A DNA stretch of 26,522 nt, from positions 1 to 26,522 of the forward strand of contig JBBDIO010000158.1 of the NCBI GenBank assembly GCA_040880365.1. The letters are read 5' to 3'. Below the pieces are notes generated by a model. It was not told the origin of the DNA. It saw only the letters and a program-made list of their open reading frames with translations, and ran no database searches. Positions 14,781 through 23,275 of this stretch are shown here, one piece after another. The stretch comes from JBBDIO01 sp040880365. GTDB lineage: Bacteria > Chloroflexota > Anaerolineae > Caldilineales > Caldilineaceae. Positions within the stretch are counted from its first letter, which is position 1; each line of letters opens with the position of its first letter. A program made the position numbers and the translations under genes.

Positions 14781-17700
14781 ATGCCCCGTATCCCCGAAGG
14801 TACACGCGTACGCAATATCGAGACTGTTTGGCTGCGAGTCCGGCGACATCCTGATGGTATTACCGAGGCGGAAATTGCCAAGATGACTGGCATAGGGCGC
14901 CGTTCCGTGAACAACTATCTCGTCCATCTTAGTGATGAAGGTCGAGTGGAAAAAGAGGGTACGCTGTGGTTTCCACTTGAATACGAGGAAACCCGGCTGC
15001 GCGCAATTGATCTTTCGCCCGAAGAAGCATACGCGCTGTATCTGGGGAGCCGGTTGCTGACCAAACAGCATGACAAGCGCAACGAGCCAGCAGAGACAGC
15101 TTTGCTGAAGCTGGCCCAGGTATTAACCAGCGACGCCGGTGTGGGACAGGAAATTGCGCAGGCCGCCACACTCTTGGCCCAGCGGCCGACCAGGCCGGGG
15201 TATCAATCTGTCTTCACCACTCTTACGCGCGGATACATCTATCGTCGAACGGTAGAAGTCGTCTATCGACCGCTTAACGGCCGCGCCTTCACCACACGTT
15301 TTCAAACCTATCTGATGGAACCCTCCCTAATCGGTTTCTCGACCTACGTGATTGGCCACAGTAGCGTGCCGGATACGCTTCGTTCCTATAAGCTGGAACG
15401 CATTCAGGAAGCCCGACTGCTGCGGGAGCGGTATCAGATACCGCCTGATTTTGCCGGGCTGGACATTCTCTCGAATTCCTGGTCCATCTATTTTGGCGAG
15501 GAGACAACCACGGTAGTGCTTCGCTTTAGTCCTCAGGTAAAAGAACGGGTTCTGGAGTCTATGTGGCATCCCTCTCAGGAAACCGAGGATGATCCCGATA
15601 AATCGGGGTGGCTGCGCTGGTCGGCGAGTGTTTCGGACACGACGGATATGTTGCCCTGGATCCGGGGGTGGGGTGCCGCATGTGAAGTATTGGCCCCCGT
15701 GGAACTGCGAGAATTGCTGGAGGATGAGGTGCGCAAGTTGACCCGGCTATATGAAGTGGAGAATTCGGCTCGCGAACTTCCGCTCCAGCGTCGCCTCTGG
15801 GCAAAAACCGATCGGTCGGGCACAACTCATCCACTGCTATTTCATATGATTGACGTGGGCACGGTCACCCAGCACCTTTGGGATCAGGTGCTGGCCGCAG
15901 GATTCCGAGAAGATGTAAGCCAGCGGCTAGGACTGGGTGTGGATGAGGCAGGCAGGCTCCTCGCGTTCTGGGCCGCGCTGCACGACATCGGCAAGGCCAG
16001 TCCTTTCTTCCAGCGCAAATTCGACCCCGCGCTGGTTGAGCTTAAGGCGGCGGGCTTGATATTTCCAAGGGTTACAGGCAATGAACCCTGTTACCACGCG
16101 GTTATCAGCCGGCTGGTTTTGCCCGATTTGCTGAGAGAACTGACATCTCTTTCCGAATACTGGGCCACTGACATTGCACAGGCCCTGGGCGGCCACCATG
16201 GCAGTTGGCCCACCCAGGGCGTTACCAAAGCACATATGCACCAACTGGGGAATGATGCCTGGGCCGCCTTGCGTAGGGCGTTGGTCCAGGAATTGGTGGA
16301 TATTTTTCACCCTCCCGGGTGCAGTGATATGGAAATGGATTGTCGCGATATCAATAGTGTGCTGGTATTGCTTTCGGGCTTGGTGTCGGCCGCAGACTGG
16401 TTGGGATCTATGCAGAACTACTTCCCCATGACGCATGCCGATATATCTACTGAACGATACATTACGCTTGCGCAGCGCCGTGCACAGGCGCTGCTGGACG
16501 CCGAAGGGTGGACGCTGCAACCGGGAACACTTGCACCACTGGGGTTTTACGATTTGTTCGACTTTGAGCCGCGCCCCCTCCAGACAGCGGTATTGGAGAA
16601 TCTGCCCGATGCGACGACGCCCGGGCTAATCATCGTCGAAGCGCCTACCGGCCACGGGAAAACTGAACTGGCGCTCGCAATTGCCGATCACTGGATGGTC
16701 GGCCAACGTCAGCGGGGTATGTATGTGGCGATGCCGACGATGGCAACCAGCAATCAAATGTTTGGACGGGTTGGGGCCTATCTGAAAACGCGCTATCCGG
16801 ATCGACCCACAAACTATCACCTGATTCACAGCCAGGCGGCATGGCGCGAGGATGTCGAAGCTCTCAAACCGTTGACCGTGGATGAAGAATCCGGCACCGG
16901 CGAAACCGGTTCGGGTGCCCTGGCCGCAGCCAGCTGGTTCCTGCCACGCAAACGCACCTTGCTCGCACCGTTTGCCGTGGGCACAGTCGACCAGGCGCTC
17001 ATGAGTGTGCTCCAGACACGCCACTTCTTTGTGCGTCTGTTTGGCCTGAGTCACAAGACGCTCGTGTTTGATGAAGTGCATGCGTATGACACCTATATGT
17101 CTACGATTCTCCACCGGCTGTTGGGATGGCTGCGAGCGGTGGGAACCTCGGTAGTGATTCTGTCGGCAACATTGCCCCAGTCGACGCGGCGCAAGCTGGT
17201 CGAAGCCTATACCGGCACCCCGGTCCCGGAGACCACATCTGTCGAGCAACTGGTGTATCCGGCCCTGACTGTGGCAAGTGGACAAAATGTCGAAACGTTT
17301 CCACTCCCGCCGGGGGATCCCCGGACCATTGGGCTGAATTGGGTAGGGCAGAATGCCGGTGTACTTGAAGAGACACTCCGCGCGCAGCTCCGGGATGGCG
17401 GTTGCGTGGCGATTATCTGTAACCGGGTGGCGCGTGCGCAGGATATATATCGTATTCTGGAGGCGGCAGAGCTGGTGGAGCCGGACAGGTTGATTCTGTT
17501 CCATGCGCGATTTCCCATGGGACGCCGCGCCGAGATCGAGACACAGGTGCTGGATTGGTTCGGCAAGGGGAACACAACTCGCCCCCACCGGGCAATCGTG
17601 GTAGCTACTCAGGTCATCGAACAGAGCCTGGACCTGGATTTCGATCTGATGCTTAGCGATGTCGCGCCGGCGGATCTGATATTGCAACGCGCGGGGCGTC

Positions 17701-18473
17701 TTCATCGCCATCGGCGCGATGCCCGGCCCCAACTACTGCAAACACCCAACCTGCTGCTTATGGAGCCCAAACGTACTGCTCAAAACCAGATTGACTGGGG
17801 TGGTGACGAATATGTGTATGAGCCGTATATTCTCTTGCGTTCACTTCTGGTGCTGCGCGACCGGGGAGACCGGATCAATATCCCGGATGATATGACCACC
17901 ATGATCGAGGCCGTGTATGGAAAGCCGGGAGCAGAAGGCGAAGGTGTTGTGGATTCGGAGGTAGCGGAGGCACTGGCAGAGGCTTACGCACAGATGATCG
18001 AAAATGAACAAAAGGCGGAAATTGAGGCCCGCACGCGGCTGATCGCGAACCCCGATCACGAAGACCTGGTTTGGTTGAATAACCATTTGCTGGCCGAGGA
18101 TAGACCGGAAGTTCATCAGTCCTTGCAAGCGCTGACGCGCCTGATTCAGCCTACGGTTTCATTGGTATGTCTTCATATGACCGAGAGGGGACTCGCGACC
18201 GATCCGGAAGGTAAGGAGCTAGTGGATCTGGACGTCAAGCCCGCAACCGCACAAACCAGACTGCTGGTGCAATGCGTTGTAAGCGTTTCACATCCCGCGC
18301 TGTATCACTATTTTTCCAAACAGGATGCACCGGCAGGCTGGCGAGACCATACGCTGCTGCACACCCACCGTATCGTTGCATTCACCGATGGTATATGTTT
18401 GCTGGAAGGGATCAAGTACGCGCTGCAACTATCTAACGAATTAGGACTGCAAATTCTACGCAATTCTGAATAG
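14781..18473 (+). CDS. cas3: HTH-WYL regulator fused to Cas3 HD nuclease/helicase (type I-E)
   Basis: A single 1230-residue reading frame. Residues 8-62 are a winged-helix HTH (ITEAEIAKMTGIGRRSVNNY). About 145-220 is a WYL domain (VEVVYRPLNGRAF...SYKLERIQEARLL), whose signature triad is degenerate, T188-Y-V190. About 241-325 is the WCX dimerisation extension (VVLRFSPQVKERVLES). After about 10 residues Cas3 begins: WAKTDRSGTTHPLLFHMIDV (H350, H355), H401-D402, G471-HH and D539 form the HD nuclease. Helicase motifs are APTGHGKT (621-628), DEVH (764-767), SATLP (795-799), QVIEQSLDLD and QRAGR (969-973). Cas3 nicks and shreds DNA flagged by Cascade. WYL proteins are ligand-sensing regulators, usually separate from Cas3. 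GGAG 6 nt upstream supports the ATG at 14781. All nuclease and helicase residues look intact. Confidence 0.93.
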   Translation: MPRIPEGTRVRNIETVWLRVRRHPDGITEAEIAKMTGIGRRSVNNYLVHLSDEGRVEKEGTLWFPLEYEETRLRAIDLSPEEAYALYLGSRLLTKQHDKRNEPAETALLKLAQVLTSDAGVGQEIAQAATLLAQRPTRPGYQSVFTTLTRGYIYRRTVEVVYRPLNGRAFTTRFQTYLMEPSLIGFSTYVIGHSSVPDTLRSYKLERIQEARLLRERYQIPPDFAGLDILSNSWSIYFGEETTTVVLRFSPQVKERVLESMWHPSQETEDDPDKSGWLRWSASVSDTTDMLPWIRGWGAACEVLAPVELRELLEDEVRKLTRLYEVENSARELPLQRRLWAKTDRSGTTHPLLFHMIDVGTVTQHLWDQVLAAGFREDVSQRLGLGVDEAGRLLAFWAALHDIGKASPFFQRKFDPALVELKAAGLIFPRVTGNEPCYHAVISRLVLPDLLRELTSLSEYWATDIAQALGGHHGSWPTQGVTKAHMHQLGNDAWAALRRALVQELVDIFHPPGCSDMEMDCRDINSVLVLLSGLVSAADWLGSMQNYFPMTHADISTERYITLAQRRAQALLDAEGWTLQPGTLAPLGFYDLFDFEPRPLQTAVLENLPDATTPGLIIVEAPTGHGKTELALAIADHWMVGQRQRGMYVAMPTMATSNQMFGRVGAYLKTRYPDRPTNYHLIHSQAAWREDVEALKPLTVDEESGTGETGSGALAAASWFLPRKRTLLAPFAVGTVDQALMSVLQTRHFFVRLFGLSHKTLVFDEVHAYDTYMSTILHRLLGWLRAVGTSVVILSATLPQSTRRKLVEAYTGTPVPETTSVEQLVYPALTVASGQNVETFPLPPGDPRTIGLNWVGQNAGVLEETLRAQLRDGGCVAIICNRVARAQDIYRILEAAELVEPDRLILFHARFPMGRRAEIETQVLDWFGKGNTTRPHRAIVVATQVIEQSLDLDFDLMLSDVAPADLILQRAGRLHRHRRDARPQLLQTPNLLLMEPKRTAQNQIDWGGDEYVYEPYILLRSLLVLRDRGDRINIPDDMTTMIEAVYGKPGAEGEGVVDSEVAEALAEAYAQMIENEQKAEIEARTRLIANPDHEDLVWLNNHLLAEDRPEVHQSLQALTRLIQPTVSLVCLHMTERGLATDPEGKELVDLDVKPATAQTRLLVQCVVSVSHPALYHYFSKQDAPAGWRDHTLLHTHRIVAFTDGICLLEGIKYALQLSNELGLQILRNSE

Positions 18474-18497
18474 AGGTTCAGGTTGGAAAGGATGATG

Positions 18498-20036
18498 ATG
18501 GAAACAAGTTTTAATCTCATCGACAAACCGTGGATTGGCGCAGTGACGCATGGGGGACGCATGACGGAGCTGAGCCTGCATGAACTGCTGGCGCAGGCGC
18601 ACGAACTGAAGTCGTTGCACGATGATTCTCCATTGGTCATTGCGGCAGAAATACGCATGCTTTTGGCGTTGCTGCATCGAATCTACAACGGTCCCGCTGA
18701 CCGGCGGGCATGGGGCGAGATCTGGCGGGCCGGGCGCTTCGATATGACAAAAGTGGATGAATATCTGGGGCAATGGCATGACCGATTTGATCTGTTCGAT
18801 AGCCAATATCCCTTCTATCAAACTCTGGATATCCGGGCGGATGATACCCCCAAGTCGGTTTCTACATTGCTGTTTGATGTATCTGCGGGCAACAATGCAA
18901 CCCTTTTTAATCACACAACAGATGATACACCGATTCACTTGCAGCCGGCGGCGGCGGCTCGTACGGTCGTTGCGTCGCAAACATTCAGCCTGGCCGGTCT
19001 TTGTAATCCCAAGTTAAAACTCTCCTTTACCGATGCTGCAGCCGCGCGGGGAATCAGCTTCTATGTCGGAGGTAACTCGCTGTTTGAAACGCTGATGCTC
19101 AATCTGATAGCCTATCCTGCCGACAGGCCATTTCCCAGCCGGCCCGAAGATGCGCCTGCCTGGGAGCAAGACAATCCATTTGTTCCAGACCGGGAGTTGC
19201 CGTTTGGTTATCTTGACTATATGACCTGGCAGAACCGACGAATTCGTTTGGTGTCCGAATCGCAGGGTGATTCAATCGTGGTACGCGAGATATACGTTAC
19301 TCCTGGTCTGCGGTTGGATCCCACGATGCAGGACAAGGATCCCATGAAACATTACCGCATCGACAAGGATCGGGGGCATATCTCATTGCGATTTCAAGAA
19401 AACAAGGCGGTCTGGCGGGATAGTGCCACCCTGCTCCAGTTGCAGGCGGAAGACCGGCAGGCGTCGGCCAATCTGTCCTGGATCCAAGACCTGTCCGTAG
19501 GGCGTTACGCGGTGCTCAACTCGCAGAACGCATTCCGTTTAATGGCTCTGGGCATGGCAAGCGATCAGGCCAAGATTGCTTTCTTCCGCAGCGAATATTT
19601 ACCGCTTCCCCTGGAATATCTGACCAGCGCAGAAACCGTAAATCAACTGAGAAGAGCGCTGACTGTCGCGGAACAAACGGCAAGCGAACTCTGGCGGGCA
19701 GCGGGCACAATGGCCTATATCCTGCTGGCGCCGGTTGAAGATGGGGATAGCAAACCGGACCCGGACGAGGTACGGAATGTTCGCGATGCTATGGCTGTTG
19801 ACCGGCGATTTTGGGCACAGCTCGAACCCCAGTTCCGGCGAATTATGCAGGCCATTCCCCAGGATGCCGACACTGCACTGGGCGAGTGGGTACAGTGGTT
19901 GCGGTTCTATGCACGCGATGTATTCAAGCAGGTTTGCGCCGGGCTTGGCGATGATCCTCGCGCGTTGAAAGCCGTTGTGCGTGGGGGAGAGCAATTGGAG
20001 CGTGGCTTGCGCAAGGCACTGGTAATTAAGGACTAA
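18498..20036 (+). CDS. cse1: Cascade large subunit Cse1 (CasA/Cas8e)
   Basis: This 512-residue subunit recognises the PAM and recruits Cas3 in type I-E Cascade. The N-terminus SFNLIDKPWIGAV is the family signature, followed by LSLHELLAQAHELKSL and RMLLALLHRIYNG. LFDSQYPFYQ and the C-terminal four-helix region (about 380-512) also fit, and the length is normal. Three consecutive ATGs occur; the last (18498) is best spaced from GGAAAGG at 18485-18491. It lies 24 nt after the cas3 stop, so it is probably cotranscribed with the WYL-Cas3 fusion, its functional partner. Confidence 0.93.
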   Translation: METSFNLIDKPWIGAVTHGGRMTELSLHELLAQAHELKSLHDDSPLVIAAEIRMLLALLHRIYNGPADRRAWGEIWRAGRFDMTKVDEYLGQWHDRFDLFDSQYPFYQTLDIRADDTPKSVSTLLFDVSAGNNATLFNHTTDDTPIHLQPAAAARTVVASQTFSLAGLCNPKLKLSFTDAAAARGISFYVGGNSLFETLMLNLIAYPADRPFPSRPEDAPAWEQDNPFVPDRELPFGYLDYMTWQNRRIRLVSESQGDSIVVREIYVTPGLRLDPTMQDKDPMKHYRIDKDRGHISLRFQENKAVWRDSATLLQLQAEDRQASANLSWIQDLSVGRYAVLNSQNAFRLMALGMASDQAKIAFFRSEYLPLPLEYLTSAETVNQLRRALTVAEQTASELWRAAGTMAYILLAPVEDGDSKPDPDEVRNVRDAMAVDRRFWAQLEPQFRRIMQAIPQDADTALGEWVQWLRFYARDVFKQVCAGLGDDPRALKAVVRGGEQLERGLRKALVIKD

Positions 20037-20071
20037 TCGTTCAGTGAAACCAACACCAAAAGGAATCGACT

Positions 20072-20641
20072 ATGGACTCTCATTCCGTTCCATTCGTAAC
20101 TTACCTTGAAAAAATCCGTGATAGCGCTGATGCGTCGCGGGCGCGGGCAACTCTGGCTCACTTGCGGCGCGGCCTTATGCGCGAACCCTGGACCGATGCG
20201 AATGTGATTCGCTACGTCGCGCCCTGGTTGCCGCTACAGGGGGGCGAACGTGGCGAACGCCCCTACTTTCTCGTGGCCTCATTGTTTGCGCTGCATCCCG
20301 AAGCGGGTGGAACGGGCAACATGGGCGACCACTTTGCCAATGTGCGTGCCCACCGACAGAACGACGAGGCGGTTGAGCGCCGATTTGTGGCCCTGCTAAG
20401 CGCCCACGACGAAGACATATCGTATCACTTGCGCCAGGCAGTCGCCTTTTGTAAAGCGAATCGCATCCCTGTGAACTGGCACAGACTTTTTGCCGATGTT
20501 CGCAGCTGGGGGCATCCGGATCGGTGGGTGCAGCGAAACTGGGCGCGCGCATTCTGGCGCACGCAGCGCGCCGATCCCCCAGATGAGGCTGATGCGGTGA
20601 CCGAACTGGCCCAGGCGGCCGGCGATGGTGAGACCAACTAA
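20072..20641 (+). CDS. cse2: Cascade small subunit Cse2 (CasB/Cas11e)
   Basis: This is a 189-residue, helix-rich protein that stabilises the crRNA and displaced strand in Cascade, normally as two copies. Fitting features are RATLAHLRRGL, the run YFLVASLFALHPEAGGTGNMGDHF, the VERRFVALLSAHDEDISYHLRQAVAF helix pair, and the late VNWHRLFADVRSWGHPDRWVQRNWARAFW, all typical of Cse2. AGGA at 20061-20064 sits 7 nt before the ATG. Position between cse1 and cas7 is canonical. Confidence 0.92.
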   Translation: MDSHSVPFVTYLEKIRDSADASRARATLAHLRRGLMREPWTDANVIRYVAPWLPLQGGERGERPYFLVASLFALHPEAGGTGNMGDHFANVRAHRQNDEAVERRFVALLSAHDEDISYHLRQAVAFCKANRIPVNWHRLFADVRSWGHPDRWVQRNWARAFWRTQRADPPDEADAVTELAQAAGDGETN

Positions 20642-20655
20642 CGGCATTGAGGCCC

Positions 20656-20674
20656 TATACAGAACCTCTGTATA
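20656..20674 (+). promoter_or_regulatory. 19-bp palindrome in the cse2-cas7 gap; candidate operator/internal promoter
   Basis: TATACAGA and TCTGTATA flank a 3-nt centre (ACC). The right arm supplies most of a weak -35 (TATACG, 20671-20676), which is 17 bp from TATACT (20694-20699), about 30 nt before the cas7 ATG. A GATTTTTC run at 20679 also follows, so a weak attenuator is the alternative. The cse2-cas7 gap (86 bp) is the widest between effector genes, consistent with a separate control point. Confidence 0.4.
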
Positions 20675-20727
20675 CGTGATTTTTCTGAATATCTATACTC
20701 AACAACTCAAATCCAAGGAGCTTATCC

Positions 20728-21891
20728 ATGTTTGTCGAATTACACATGATCCAGAATTTTGTCCCTTCCAACCTGAACCGGGATGATACCGGCTCGCCCA
20801 AGGATTGCGAATTCGGTGGCTATCGCCGGGCGCGTATTTCATCCCAGTGTCTGAAGCGTTCTATCCGCACCCATCCGGTTTTCTCAGAGACTACTAAGAT
20901 GGGGCGAAGTAAGCGCACCCATTATTTAGCATCGTTGCTCTATCAGTCGCTACACCCTGATTCTAAGCAGTTGGATCAAGAAGTGAAAGATATTTGTGTG
21001 GAATTTGCCCATGCATATACGACCAAACCTGGCAAGCCTACCAAAATCGACAAGAATGATCCAGAGAAGACAGCAATTTTAGCATTCATCACACCTGATG
21101 AAGTCGCGGAAATTGCAGCCACACTTCGCACAAGTTGGGATGCGTTAATCGAAAGCGAGAGCGAGCGAAAAAAGACCATTCAACAATTGGTAAAGAGCTT
21201 TGTTAAAGCCACGCAGGGGAGAGTAAGTGCCCCCGATGTAGCACTGTTTGGGCGTATGTTGACGAGCCATCCTAGTATTAATCTGGACGCAGCCTGCCAA
21301 GTGGCCCATGCTATCTCTACGCATCGGGTAAGCATGGAGATGGACTACTTTACCGCGGTAGATGATGTGCGCGAAGCGAACGAAGAGGCCGGCGCGGGGC
21401 ATATCAACACCTTTGGTTTTAACTCCTCCTGCTTCTATCGCTATGCGCGCATCGACTGGCGCCAGTTGTTGAAGAATCTGGGCGATGACAAGAAACTGGC
21501 GCAGCGTGCAGTCGAAGGCTTTCTCCGCGCTGCGTTGGTGGCAGTGCCCAGTGGCAAGCAAAACAGCACGGCCCCCCTCAATCCGGCCAGTTTTGTCCTG
21601 GCAGTGGTGCGGACCGACGGTATGGGTTGGAATCTGGCCAATGCTTTCGAAAAACCTGTTGTCCCTTCGGCCGGCGGCAGTATCGTCCAGAATTCGATTG
21701 CCGCGCTCGACAACTATTGGGGCAAGCTGTCCACCATCTATGGGGACGATACGTTGCAATCAATCCAGGCCATCAACCTGGATGGTTCAGAGTTGCCGAA
21801 CCTGGGCAAATATGCCGCGTCTACGCAGTCCGAGTGGTTGAACGCAGTGAGTGGGGCCCTGCTTGCCGACCGGGAGGAAGCCGTATCATGA
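20728..21891 (+). CDS. cas7: Cascade backbone subunit Cas7e (CasC/Cse4)
   Basis: This 387-residue RRM-fold protein polymerises along the crRNA as the Cascade backbone. The N-terminal signature LHMIQNFVPSNLNRDDTG and FGGYRRARISSQCLKRSIR is diagnostic, as are HRVSMEMDYFTAVDD and INTFGFNSSCFYRYARIDW. AAGGAG at 20715-20720 lies 7 nt before the ATG. The stop overlaps the cas5 start (ATGA). A Lys/Glu-rich stretch at about residues 70-155 is encoded by clearly AT-richer DNA than the second half of the gene. Confidence 0.95.
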   Translation: MFVELHMIQNFVPSNLNRDDTGSPKDCEFGGYRRARISSQCLKRSIRTHPVFSETTKMGRSKRTHYLASLLYQSLHPDSKQLDQEVKDICVEFAHAYTTKPGKPTKIDKNDPEKTAILAFITPDEVAEIAATLRTSWDALIESESERKKTIQQLVKSFVKATQGRVSAPDVALFGRMLTSHPSINLDAACQVAHAISTHRVSMEMDYFTAVDDVREANEEAGAGHINTFGFNSSCFYRYARIDWRQLLKNLGDDKKLAQRAVEGFLRAALVAVPSGKQNSTAPLNPASFVLAVVRTDGMGWNLANAFEKPVVPSAGGSIVQNSIAALDNYWGKLSTIYGDDTLQSIQAINLDGSELPNLGKYAASTQSEWLNAVSGALLADREEAVS

Positions 21892-22526
21892 CGGTCTTGC
21901 TCCTGCGCCTATCCGGACCGATGCAGGCCTGGGGCGTGCAGAGCCGTTTCGGGATCCGGGATACCGGGCGTGAGCCATCCAAAAGTGGCGTGGTGGGCTT
22001 GCTGGCCGCCGCGCTGGGGCGGGATCGGGCGGAACCCATCGAGGATTTGGCGACATTACGCATGGGCGTGCGTGTGGACCGTGAAGGTACGTTGCTGCGC
22101 GATTATCACACCGCTCAGAATGTCTACCGCGCCAAGGGTGGCATCAAGGAAACAGAGCTTTCCACGCGCTATTACCTGTCCGATGCGTGCTTTCTCGTGG
22201 GCCTGGAAGGGGAGAAGCCTCTCTTGGTGGCGCTACATGCTGCCCTGCGTGATCCGTACTGGGGACTCTATCTGGGCCGGCGCGCCTTTGTGCCGGGCGA
22301 ACCTGTGTGGATGCAGGATGGTGTGCTCGATTGCGAGCTGGACGATGCACTGCATATCAGGACAACGCCCCTGCTTAAGTCTCAGCCCGATACGTATCCA
22401 TTTGTACGTATGGTCATCGAGTCGTCCACCGGTACAGAAGTGCGACCGGATCAGCCGTTGGGGTTTGCGCCCCGCCGATATGCGCCCCGCTGGGTCGTTA
22501 ATGAATATCGCAATGTGGAAATGTAG
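21888..22526 (+). CDS. cas5: Cascade subunit Cas5e (CasD)
   Basis: This 212-residue subunit caps the 5' handle of the crRNA in Cascade. The signature LLLRLSGPMQAWGVQSRFGIRDT, then EPSKSGVVGLLAAALG, is standard for Cas5e. ELSTRYYLSDACFLVGLEG and DPYWGLYLGRRAFVP also fit. The ATG overlaps the cas7 stop by 4 nt with GGGAGGA upstream, indicating coupled translation. Longer in-frame extensions back to 21627 only read through cas7 and are rejected. Confidence 0.94.
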   Translation: MTVLLLRLSGPMQAWGVQSRFGIRDTGREPSKSGVVGLLAAALGRDRAEPIEDLATLRMGVRVDREGTLLRDYHTAQNVYRAKGGIKETELSTRYYLSDACFLVGLEGEKPLLVALHAALRDPYWGLYLGRRAFVPGEPVWMQDGVLDCELDDALHIRTTPLLKSQPDTYPFVRMVIESSTGTEVRPDQPLGFAPRRYAPRWVVNEYRNVEM

Positions 22527-22541
22527 TGTGAGGAGCGAAGC

Positions 22542-23213
22542 ATGTATCTGTCACGATTGATTCTAAATCTGCGCAACCGGGGTGTCTTGCGTGATCTGGG
22601 CCAGCCCCATGCCATGCACCAAACCGTTGCCAGGGCGTGTGGCAGTGTAAATGAGTATGAAGGCAATGCACGCGTGCTCTATCGCATCGACCAGATGCGC
22701 AGTGGCGCAGTTCACTGCCTGGTCCAGTCGCCCCAGATGCCCGACTGGTCGAATGTGACGGGCAACGGCTATCTTGTGGAAATGGAAGAGCCCAATCCGG
22801 CTGTGAAGCCTCTGGCTGTGGACTTCCAACCCGGTCAGGTGTTCACGTTTCGACTCCGCGCCAATCCGACAAAGCGACTGGGCAAGGGCGCGGGGGCAGA
22901 CAAGGGCAAGCGGGTTGGTCTGTATGATATTGGAGAGCAGTTGGGGTGGATCCAGCGAAAAGCCGAAGAGCACGGCTTTCGGGTGGATGGCGTTATGCCG
23001 AGCCAGGCCCAGATTGTGACGGGCGTGGTTCCAGGCATGGCCGGCGGCGACAACGAAGCGCAATCTCATGGAGGACGCTGGTTTGCTGTGCAATATGATG
23101 GTCGCCTGCAAGTGGTGGATCCCGAACGTTTCGACGCGGCTTTGGCGCGTGGGATCGGTAGCGCCAAGGCATTTGGATTTGGGCTGCTGTCTTTGGGACC
23201 GGGCAACGTGTAA
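22542..23213 (+). CDS. cas6e: crRNA endoribonuclease Cas6e (CasE/Cse3)
   Basis: This 223-residue enzyme cuts each repeat hairpin and stays bound as the Cascade head. MYLSRLILNLRNRGVLRDLG opens the first ferredoxin-like domain. H26 in HAMHQTV matches the catalytic His of the family. The C-terminal glycine-rich loop is GIGSAKAFGFGLLSL. The array repeat in this window has the 7-bp hairpin such enzymes recognise. AGGAG at 22531-22535 lies 6 nt before the ATG. The gene starts 15 nt after cas5. Confidence 0.94.
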   Translation: MYLSRLILNLRNRGVLRDLGQPHAMHQTVARACGSVNEYEGNARVLYRIDQMRSGAVHCLVQSPQMPDWSNVTGNGYLVEMEEPNPAVKPLAVDFQPGQVFTFRLRANPTKRLGKGAGADKGKRVGLYDIGEQLGWIQRKAEEHGFRVDGVMPSQAQIVTGVVPGMAGGDNEAQSHGGRWFAVQYDGRLQVVDPERFDAALARGIGSAKAFGFGLLSLGPGNV

Positions 23214-23219
23214 ACGGAG

Positions 23220-23243
23220 CCGGAGCAAGATAGCTTACTCCGG
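23220..23243 (+). repeat. Small inverted repeat in the cas6e-cas1 gap
   Basis: CCGGAG (23220-23225) and CTCCGG (23238-23243) pair, with an inner AAG/CTT extension around ATAG. It starts 7 nt after the cas6e stop and 33 nt before the cas1 start. It may separate effector from adaptation gene expression or stabilise the mRNA. No U-run follows. Confidence 0.5.
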
Positions 23244-23275
23244 TAATTACTTATTGGATATAGAGGAGACCCCCG

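Noticed and set aside
14412..15071. 219-codon minus-strand frame across the cas3 start
   Set aside because: No recognisable pattern or ribosome-binding site; it overlaps the conserved HTH coding region on the other strand.
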